Part shown: positions 56,167 to 64,000 of the stretch, piece after piece
Layout: each line of letters opens with the position of its first letter
Position numbering within the stretch: the stretch's first letter is position 1
DNA from: Isoetes taiwanensis
Taxonomy: Eukaryota > Streptophyta > Lycopodiopsida > Isoetales > Isoetaceae
NCBI GenBank assembly: GCA_021234155.1
Contig: JAJEKV010000057.1
Span: 8,834,108-8,898,107, forward strand
Direction of reading: 5' to 3'
DNA length: 64,000 nt
Notes under the pieces: generated by a model
Database searches by the model: none
Told to the model about the DNA's origin: nothing
What the model saw: only the letters and a program-made list of their open reading frames with translations
Made by a program: the position numbers and the translations under genes

Positions 56167-56493
56167 CACTACAACCTATTTCAAGTCAAACGAGAATTCT
56201 AAATTTCTCTAACTAATGAATTCTTGCTTATTTGGCAGCGGTTCTTGGGCTGCTACAAAAGAGGGACAAACCATTTGCACATGCCTAGAGCAAGATATTT
56301 TATATGATCTATTCATGTCTCTCCTTTTTATATGAAAACCGTAATTGCCAAGTTATCAAACCCTGGTTTGTGTTGCATTTGTGTCTGCTTTTTGTTCTCT
56401 TTGTGATGTATGTCATGTTGCAGATTCTACTGGAAATCTAGACACGAAAACAAATTCTTTTCCGTACGTTGTGGCATAGGATCACAACAAGAA

Positions 56494-56745
56494 AAGGGTC
56501 ATTTAGCGACGTCTATAGCGACGTCTGAGCGACGTCTATGCGACGTGTGACGGCGTCGCACAGACGTCGTTCTGAAGGAACACGTCGCATCGGCGTCGCG
56601 TCGCATGCGGCGTCGGCGGCGTCGCTTCGACGCGTCTGCGACGCGTGACTTCGAGGCGTGACTTCGAGGCGTGACTTTCGGGCGTGACTTCCGGACGTCG
56701 CTCGCTTTCGGGCGTCGCATGCGGCGTGACGGCGTCGCGTGCGGC
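56494..56745. repeat. CpG-dense GCGACGTC/GCATGCGGCGT array
   Basis: About 250 bp of overlapping short repeats (GCGACGTCTA, GGCGTCGCAT, GGCGTGACTTCGA) in otherwise AT-rich DNA, then a long A-rich run. Shares GTCGCATGCGGCGT and ATAGCGACGTCTA with 62722-62855. Arg-rich frames across it are compositional artefacts. Confidence 0.75.
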
Positions 56746-57475
56746 GTGTAAAAAAAAAAAAAAAAAAATAAAAAAAAAAATTAAAAAAAAAAAAGGGAAA
56801 GAATTTTAATAGTTAGTTACAATATCATATACAAGAGGCAAGAGGCGAGTAGTGGCTATCTTTACGTGTTCCCTGTTAGGGGAAACCCCTAACAGACCAA
56901 TATTAAACAATGACATTGACGACCAATATTAGACAATGACATTGAAAGTTAACGTGAACTAAGAGTTTATAGCACTTACGAATCTATGTAAAAAGCCTTT
57001 TCGGCCGCCAGAACCCAAGTGAGACGGAATTCGTTTGCTTGAAGTTGCCTTGGCGAAAACTGCGGAGGCGGATGTTTTTCTTGGAATCCTTTGCACGTTC
57101 GAAAAGTGATCGATTGCAAGGAATACAACATGACAAGTTAAATGTCTTATTTCGAATTGAACGAATGGCAACAAATAACAAATACCTTGATATCTTCCTT
57201 ATGGACAGATTAAGTGGTTTAGGGACCTTTGACCAATCGCCTCCCAATTTTTTGGCATTCGACTTCAATTTTGCAATCACTCTTTGCCTTTTCTATAAAT
57301 CGATAGATTAACACAAAACAAAAGAATAAAAATAAGACTATGACTAGGTCATGTACCTTCTTTTTCGAAGCAGCTCCTCCCATCATCGAAATGAGCCCCT
57401 TCCAAACTGGATTAGTCGGATTAAAAGCTAGAGTTGGCTAACATACGCTTTAGGGTTATAAGCTAGATTTAGCCA
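56746..57475. other. Anonymous region with a perfect hairpin and short tandem repeat
   Basis: CTGTTAGGGG-AAA-CCCCTAACAG (56873-56895) is a perfect 10-bp hairpin. Two adjacent ~26-bp units (ACCAATATTA-ACAATGACATTGA) follow at 56896-56946. A 98-aa minus frame at 56984-57280 (MIAKLKSNAKKLGGDWSKVP) looks protein-like but is unrecognised. Confidence 0.5.
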
Positions 57476-57479
57476 CCTC

Positions 57480-57792
57480 TACCTAAGAATTACAAGAAAA
57501 GTCGACTTGGACCCGAACACACGGTGTCGTCTCCACTCGTGAAGTGGAGCCTACTGCGTGCCCTTGAACAAGCCACTACAATTTTATTTTAAACCTAAAA
57601 AAATAACAAGTGGGCGTGGACTTGAACCCAGTGCGTGGCCCTCTCCACTCTAGGTGGAGCCCGGTGTGCCCTTGAACAAGCCACTCCTTAACCTAGGAAA
57701 AAATATATGATCGTAGTGAAGTGGACTTGAACACGGGTACATGGTCCTCCCACTCTAGGTGGAGCCAGGCCCGTGCCCTTGAACAAGCCACT
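57480..57792. repeat. Three-unit ~110-bp tandem repeat, tRNA-like motifs
   Basis: Each unit holds TGGACTTGAAC-like sequence (GGACCCGAAC in the first), a CTCCACTCTAGGTGGAGCC-like hairpin and CCCTTGAACAAGCCACT. On the minus strand GTGTTCAAGTCCAC resembles a tRNA B box. Three successive units with small differences. Confidence 0.7.
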
Positions 57793-58799
57793 CCATCAAT
57801 TTTTTTAACTTTTGCTTAAAATTATAAAAATAAAATGCAAGCGCGATCAACTTACCAAAAGAAGGGCGTGTGTAACAAGATCCGACGGGTCCAAATCGAA
57901 ATAGAAAGCAACAAAGAGTTAGAAGAATAAGAACAACGAAAAAAAGATCAAGAAGAAACAAAAAAAAAAAAAAAAAAAAAAAAGATCAAGAAATGGTAAA
58001 ACAAGAAAGAAAAAAAATGAATGAATCAAAGAAGAAGAGAAGCACAAGGCAACCAAAATTAAAACACTACATGGTTTTACTCATGTTTATGACCATAAAA
58101 CCATTCTCCAAAACCAATACATGTAAGTGGGTTGATATCATTAAAAACCATATATGGCTAAAGTACGTGGTCTGCATAGGGTGTTCGTTAAGGTGGTTTT
58201 TGGACATGTTTAATAACTATAGTTTAATGTAGCTCTTCATGTAAATGGTTTATGAATGTGGTGGTGGTTCGTATGTGGTGTTCAATATGGTGGTTTTTTA
58301 ATATGTTTAGTAGATATACTTTAACATAACACTTCATGTATGTAGTTTGTAAAAGTGATTCTTAAATGTTAAACTATCACGACTAAATGTTGTGGTAAGC
58401 TTGAATAGTTCGATTCATAAGTCACCATTGGTTGGTTGGTGGTCCACAACCTTTCATGTTTAGTGCATTGAAACCATAAATAGTTTACTAGTAAAACGCA
58501 CTAGCTTCTTAATGTCTATTTTGAAACCATAAATGGTTTAGTAGTAGAATACACTAGCTTCTTAATGTCTATTTAACTTGGTTAAAGTTATAAATCACTA
58601 GTGTTTTGTTGATCAAAGCATTCCAAATTATTTTATTATAACACCTTATTATATTACAGCTTTACATGTAGTGGCATTCATAATCACTAGTGTTTTCTTG
58701 TTCAAGACATTTCAAGTTAGTTAATTAACACCTCGTTATAATGTAGCTTTACATGTATTGATTTATCTGATAAATCATCAAATACTTTCCATTTATAAT
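57793..58799. repeat. AT-rich region with TGGTTT motifs (left set)
   Basis: From about 58060 to 58590, GTGGTTTTT, ATGGTTTA and related motifs recur many times, mainly in TGGTTT orientation. At 58470-58590 a ~65-bp unit (GAAACCATAAATGGTTTA then AGTAAAACGCACTAGCTTCT-like) is repeated. An A-run lies at 57958-57983. Confidence 0.5.
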
Positions 58800-58890
58800 T
58801 TGACGTGGCATGGGTTTTGCAATCAACATCCTACACTTTGGGGCCAAGGAATCGAACCTCAGATCAACCATACCCCATAAGTGACATGTG
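58800..58890 (-). other. tRNA-like B-box segment
   Basis: The minus strand has GAGGTTCGATTCCTTGGCCC, a strong tRNA B-box context. The A-box side is not convincing. Possibly a tRNA-derived SINE relic. Confidence 0.35.
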
Positions 58891-59118
58891 AACCCTTCAT
58901 GCGAAGGGACTATTCCTCACCTCTTTTATACATTAGCTAATGATACTAGGAAGCACGTAGTGGAGCTTTTGCTCCTTGAATGGCAAACATTAGCAGCCAA
59001 ACCTTCAAAACTGAAGGCATTCCATTGTGCAGCTTCAATATTCTATGATAAGGTCTATGAAAAGGCACTCATCAATAGCACTACTATATGCAAAAATCGA
59101 TATGCATTAGTTGCTTAA
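58888..59118 (+). other. Unrecognised 76-aa frame
   Basis: Protein-like composition (LANDTRKHVVELLLLEWQTL, KAFHCAASIFYDKVYEK) but no family recognised and no neighbouring exons found. It could be an exon or a transposon gene remnant. Confidence 0.25.
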
Positions 59119-59589
59119 AAGTCCTTCCTTGAATCACCTTCTTTCCACACAGCCGTAGGATCATCACCATTTGTCTGTGATGCTCCATTTTTGAGAACCA
59201 ATAGGGATCAACTTCTTCTTTGGTCACCTACAAGAAAGAAGTTCAAAATACATTATTCAAACGTGTAGTATATGCAATAAAACAGTTAATTATTGACAGC
59301 AAGAAATGACTACTCTAGCTAAAAAAATGCATACCAAACATGTAGAGAAATAAAGATGCAGGACATGGTATTAAGAGCATAGCCGTCCCATATACATGGA
59401 CGCAAATGGAAAAGAACCATAAAATGCTAATTCTATTCCTGACAATACCCTGATGATAAACAAACTAGAGAAATAAATATGCACAACGGGGAAGCCGTCT
59501 CAGATACACAATATGTCCGTCAAGAAATCTCATTTCTTTTTAAAATCTTGATACAGCAAGTTCTTGGCTTCTACACGAAATACAGCATC

Positions 59590-59914
59590 CTCTGTGATAC
59601 TTTGCAGAATTGAAAAATACAAAAATTGCTACAAATGAAGGTATAATTCTCTTTACCTTTCTGCTGCATCTGCATCATGATCCCCTCCATGACAGAAATG
59701 GAAATGATATGGTTGATAAACCCCACGGATTTAGAAATAGAACCGTCGGATTTGGTGCAAAGGCATCTTTGGTGCAGAGGCATGGGCACAAGGAAACGAT
59801 TTGGTAGATAATAGGGTGGATCCGGAACAGACAAAGCCAAGAAAGCCAGAATAGAGAAAACAGAAAAGCCATAGAATCTCTCCACGCAACTGGCTGCCGG
59901 CTTCTATCTTGCAC
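59590..59914 (-). other. Unrecognised minus-strand frame, possible first exon
   Basis: Frames starting at 59914 or 59885 include MERFYGFSVFSILAFLALSV (hydrophobic) and reach SVMEGIMMQMQQK followed by a GTAAAG splice-donor-like site near 59660. A small gene's first exon is conceivable. No downstream exon was found and no family is recognised. Confidence 0.25.
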
Positions 59915-59969
59915 ATGCTGTTATCTTGCTGTTGGAAGGAACATGCCACAGCCGGATCTTGCAGCCTGA

Positions 59970-60130
59970 TCGCAGCCGCCATCCTCCTGCTCCACATCCA
60001 TTTCTTGAAATTTCGGCTGCAAGACAAAAGAAAATCCGGCTGCAAGGGCTGCCGCCATCCTCCTGCTCCACATCCATTTCGATGCAATTCTTCTGGCTGC
60101 CGACATCCTCCTGCTCCACATCCATTTCGA
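59970..60130. repeat. Three-copy CCGCCATCCTCCTGCTCCAC repeat
   Basis: The ~30-bp unit ending CATCCATTTC occurs at about 59974, 60048 and 60096 with related spacers containing GGCTGC. Confidence 0.85.
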
Positions 60131-60162
60131 TGCAAACCCTAACCCTAAACATGTTTCGTTTG

Positions 60163-60270
60163 TTTTTTTTTTCTATTTTCTTTAGGGTTCTGATGACCTA
60201 GGTTTTTTTCTATTTTCTTTAGGGTTCTGATGACCTAGGTTTTTCTATTTTCTTTAGGGTTCTGATGCCA
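60163..60270. repeat. Three-copy TTTAGGGTTCTGATG tandem repeat
   Basis: A ~35-bp unit (TTTCTATTTTCTTTAGGG then TTCTGATGACCTAGG) repeats three times immediately after the preceding repeat. Confidence 0.85.
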
Positions 60271-61859
60271 TATTCTATTTTCATCATTTCCAAATACTTT
60301 TAGACTTTAAAGACTAGATTATCATGGTTGTATGCAGAGGGAAGACAATATCATCTTGAAGCAATGCATAGCCATGCACTTTATACCCTGCTCTTGCATA
60401 TGCTTGAAGCAATGCATAGCCATGCTGCCACCCTCATTCATTCCATATTATGTAATAGTTGTCCAAGGCACCAATGTACTACCTAGAACAAGATCCATAT
60501 AAAGTGCCCTTTGTGCAACCTCAATAGGTATGTATGTTTCTACCCGTTTCTAGTAGGAGAGTATGCCATTGAGCTATATCTTCTCAAATAAGTCTGATGC
60601 ATGCCCCTCAAATACCTTTTCAGCATATCTCACAATAGGTGTGTGACATGAGATATTAAATTTACAAGGCATCTTAAGCTTCTAAATTAAGCCCCATTTT
60701 TGGCATATAAAGTGTTCCTCAAAGTGAGACAATTTTCCACTATATAAATGCATATTTGGTGGCATTTATCCATGGCTCCCCATTTTCCACTATCTATCTA
60801 ATGTATATTTGGTGGCACTTGTCTATAGCTCCGCATTTTCCACAATTTCTTAGGTGGAACATAAGTTCGACAGTATCCGAATGGATATCATCGCTTCTAA
60901 ATCAAATCCATAATCCACAGACACTGCAATTATAGTGGTCCACGGATTAAAAGTTTGTGAGTGACCGCTCGTGACTCTGAGAATGAACTTGAGATTTGTA
61001 TCTCACGTTCATTCTTCATAATACTAGAGCTCTCAGAAGTCGCATTTTTTAACAAGATGCCTAGCAGAAATAGGGAGCAATTCGAAAAGAATTGGTGCAG
61101 AGAAAAGGAATGCACTCCCAAATGTAGAGTCCATTCCTTCTATTCTTCATTAGGAGAAAGGGATATTTTAGATCCAATACCAAACTATCGATCTATCTCT
61201 AAAAATCTCTACAAATTGTGTTCAAACAAGCAATCTGAAACAAAAACCTTGCAAGTGTAACTTTCTTGCATATCCTCTTGAATAGCTAAGGCGGTACCTT
61301 TTCCTGGTTTCTGTTGCAAATTTGGCATACCTTCCACCCTTGGATGTTCTCGAGTTGCAAATGTATATGGACCATTTTGCACATGCGTGTCGGATTGCAA
61401 AACAAAATGCTTACCATTTTTTGCTGGGTTTCCTTTGCCAAAAAGGATTCTTGACGCTCTTGATGCCCTAAATGCAAAGTTGGCCTATAATATTGCCATT
61501 GTTCTAGCTCAATCAAATTAATGCTCGGTTAGAAGGGGGGGATGCGAAGGCATTTTTATCAGAATCTTTTGATTTGCATGGTCACACGATCAGAAGATTG
61601 GAAATCTAGCAGTATAAATAAAGCCACATCATATTTTATCACGTTAGCAGACACAAGGATATGCTAAGAATCAAAATAATGTTTCACCTCAGTTTATGCA
61701 AGTCTGCTAAATTACTAAAGACTATATCTATAGTGGATTGATAATGGTTACTTATAACAATTGTTTTTTGGATCCCTTAAATGAGTAACTAGTATGGATA
61801 GCTGCATCCTTTTAGGTGATACCTATGAATGATTACCCCAAGTAACTCTGTATTGAAAA
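60271..61859. other. Anonymous region
   Basis: No gene recognised. A 99-aa plus frame at 60961-61260 and minus frames at 61209-61516 have protein-like stretches but no family I can name. GAAGCAATGCATAGCCATGC occurs twice near 60360 and 60405. Confidence 0.35.
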
Positions 61860-62315
61860 CTATGCTACAAACTACAACCATTTTTTGTAACATAAATTGT
61901 GATAATAGAAAACTAGCATAAATGACCACCATGGCATTTAAATTGGTATAAAAAACCACGTTATGGACTGTTTCAACTTCTCCAAGCCATGTGACAATTG
62001 AAAACCAAGGTAAACAACCATTGCCATCTTTAAAGTGACGTTGAAAACCATGTTATAAACCATTGTCAATTTAATAAACTAGGCTACGCTAAAAAACCAA
62101 CATGAATGACCACCACGATGCTAGAAACAATGTAAAAAACTAATAATGGTTCTAATAAACCATGCTATAACATAAAAATCAACATGCATAACCATGTACT
62201 AGTTATGAAAACCACTATGTTATGTGGTTTTTATTAAGAATAAAATGTTTTAGCATAAAAAACCATATCCATAGTGGTTTTTCAGTGGTTTATTATAGTG
62301 GTTAAATTTTTGGGT
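61860..62315. repeat. AAACCAT motif array (right set)
   Basis: About fifteen AAACCA/AACCAT motifs (for example AAAACCATGTTATAAACCAT) in mainly AACCA orientation, opposite to the left set at 58060-58590. This inverted layout resembles subterminal transposase-binding repeats. Confidence 0.55.
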
Positions 62316-62324
62316 GCCTTGTGA

Positions 62325-62542
62325 AGGGTGGGAGAAAGAAGAGAAGGGGAAAGAGAAGAAAAAAGAAATTAGGGGAAGAAAGAGAAGAATGGAAGAAATA
62401 AGAGAATGAAATGGAAGAAGATAGAAGAATGGAAGAATGGAAGAGTGAAATAAGGGAAGAATCGAAGAAAGAAATGAGGAAAGAAGGAAAAAGAAGAAGA
62501 ATGAAGAAACAAGAAGAAGAAAAAGAAATAGAAAAAAAAATT
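62325..62542. repeat. Purine-rich (GA) tract
   Basis: About 215 bp of G/A-rich sequence with GAAGAATGGAAGA-type repeats, the strand opposite in composition to the polypyrimidine tracts at 3.7-6.4 kb. Confidence 0.8.
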
Positions 62543-62721
62543 TGAAATCTACACTAAATCATTCAATCCAAAAAACCATTCAATCCAAAAACCATGATCT
62601 ACTAACCTTAAAAAGAGTGCTTGCAAGTCGTTCAAGGTCGTAGCGCCAAAGATCGCCCAAAATAGTCGATAGAAGGAAGCCTAGGAATGGTCGGGAAAAA
62701 GGCGGCCAGCGGGGGTGTAAA

Positions 62722-62855
62722 AAAACCTGCGTCGCATGCGGCGTCGCATGCGACGTAATTTTGAAATCGATATACGATTTCAAAATCATATATCTGATTT
62801 AACGTCGCATGCGGCGTGTCCATGACGTATTTTGTTATAGCGACGTCTAACACTT
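62722..62855. repeat. CpG motif cluster matching 56494-56745
   Basis: GTCGCATGCGGCGT occurs here twice and ATAGCGACGTCTA once, both also in the left array. An inverted repeat (TTTTGAAATCGATATACGAT and TTTCAAAAT) lies between them. Confidence 0.65.
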
Positions 62856-62859
62856 TTTA

Positions 62860-64000
62860 ATTTTTTTGGCGCCTTTTTTTCATCTGATGGTCATGAAAGT
62901 TTGTCCTTATGCTAATTTGGACATTCCCGAGTCATATATGCGCATTCCGGATTTAACCAATCTTCTATTGCTACTACTTACGAATGTTTGAGCACAGGGG
63001 TGGCATGTTTGAGCTGGGGTGGCGGTTTGATAAGTTCTCCGGACGGATGTTGGATTTTTGGCCCTTATCGAGCGAGGGGCCCTTGAGCGAAGGATTCAAT
63101 GGTGGGATAGGGGAACCGAGATCCAGAGTGTGGTCTTTTAGCGTCACGGCCCGTGCCGCCGCCGGGGAAAGGCTACCTTTGGGAAACGTTTTGGGGCTCG
63201 CCTCTTGGGGTTCGGACTCTCCCCTCTAATGAGGCGGCCTTGCAAGGTCCTGGCCTTGTTTGACTTGGGCAAGTGTGCCGGCTTCGGCTGCCCAACAACG
63301 AGGCTGCGGGACCGTTCTAATGCAAACACTTTGATCTAAACCTTGTCAGGAAATTTTGAAAAACTGGCCCTGTATGTTGGCGATGACTTAGGAAGCCTGT
63401 GACAAAAAATCAGAATTTAATTCCGTACTATGCATTAATTACGAATTTATGAATGTCTTGCCTCTTGCAAAAAGGCGCCCTTTACTTCTAAGCGCCTGGC
63501 GGGAGAGTACGGATCAAACTCCATTCCGTCGGTTCCCCTTGCTTGGCGTTCTCAAGCGCATCTTATCGGCCAACTCCCAAGTGCAAAAGACCAAAACTTC
63601 GGTACCCAAAGCGCCAAACCACTGCTAGAACACGGCAACTCATAGGGTTTACGTTTGGAGGCTCTATCCTTGTCGGATTCGACTAGGACCTTCTTGGCGT
63701 GTCTTGGCGTAGAGGATGGTGTTGGCCTTGAGCACGGACCCTAAAAACCACGGAGGCGGCTTGCCCCAAAAAGTCCTCTCCAGAAGGCCACGGGCGACGG
63801 ACGGGCAACTTCCCTCTCGGGAATCGTGATTCGGCTCGCCAATGGACTCGGAATGTCGACATTGTCACGGTGACCAAGTTTCGTGGCGAGAAGACCACCC
63901 CCCTTCTCGAGGCGTCAAACTATCTCATGTCAACCGGGGTTCACTTATAGTAAGGGGGTATGCCGTAATGCGTGCATAGGGTGATCAAAAACACCCCGTA
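62860..64000. other. GC-richer unassigned region
   Basis: Noticeably richer in G+C than its surroundings, with frames of 61-81 aa and no recognised domain. It may be a damaged transposon gag or leader cut by the window edge. Confidence 0.3.

Noticed and set aside
56499-56720. CpG island or Arg-rich gene at 56.5 kb
   Set aside because: CpG density comes from a short repeated motif (GCGACGTC). No gene follows and the frame is a repeat artefact.
60130-60155. Telomere-like AAACCCTAACCCTAAAC
   Set aside because: Only two repeat units followed by unrelated sequence; not a telomere or a convincing interstitial array.
60961-61260. Possible organelle-derived insertion around the 99-aa frame
   Set aside because: No plastid or mitochondrial protein could be matched with confidence.

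Overview
The window looks like nuclear DNA from a land plant with a large, transposon-loaded genome. The support is a plant group-3-type sulfate transporter, an NDR1/HIN1-like (LEA-2) membrane protein, plant L1-type LINEs with a C-terminal zf-RVT domain, LTR retrotransposons primed by initiator-Met and Asp tRNAs, and CACTA- and hAT-type MITEs. A gymnosperm or fern would fit, but nothing here fixes the species. No bacterial-style genes, CRISPR arrays or rRNA genes were seen.

Layout. 1-6.5 kb: a LINE-type 3' tail, a possible SRA-like pseudogene fragment and two long polypyrimidine repeats with a shared 3' flank. 6.5-19.8 kb: a three-level nest. An old minus-strand LINE is split by a full-length plus-strand L1 (6989-18984, 17-bp target duplication). 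That L1's ORF2 is split by a minus-strand LTR element (11362-16655, 5-bp duplication TCAAA) made of two 2.45-kb LTRs around only 386 bp. 19.8-23.7 kb: mostly anonymous DNA.

23.9-25.9 kb: an intact, intronless sulfate transporter ORF on the minus strand. A ~190-bp retroelement tail lies 6 bp beyond its stop and a 196-bp CACTA-type MITE lies 87 bp upstream of its start. 27.2-29.2 kb: two further non-LTR fragments. 30.3-38.7 kb: a TRIM, a solo LTR fragment, a long (~3.7 kb) LTR with tRNA-iMet PBS, a MITE and decayed Ty3-type pol. 39-42 kb: anonymous AT-rich DNA and a hAT-like non-autonomous element (8-bp duplication). 43.1-43.9 kb: the NHL/LEA-2 gene with a probable 5'UTR intron.

47.0-55.6 kb: a complete but frameshifted Ty3/gypsy element with 0.61-kb LTRs, gag, protease, RT/RNase H, integrase, an antisense ORF and a broken sense ORF after pol. 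55.7-62.9 kb: unusual repeat arrays (palindromes, CpG-rich GCGACGTC/GCATGC arrays, tRNA-like tandem repeats, inverted AAACCAT-type arrays) that may belong to one or more uncharacterised DNA transposons. 62.9-64 kb: GC-rich unassigned DNA.

Only two host genes look intact (sulfate transporter, NHL protein). Nearly everything else is mobile DNA. The paired LTRs are identical over long stretches but differ in short clusters at CG/CHG-rich spots, so some frameshifts in the transposons may be sequence-quality artefacts rather than biology.
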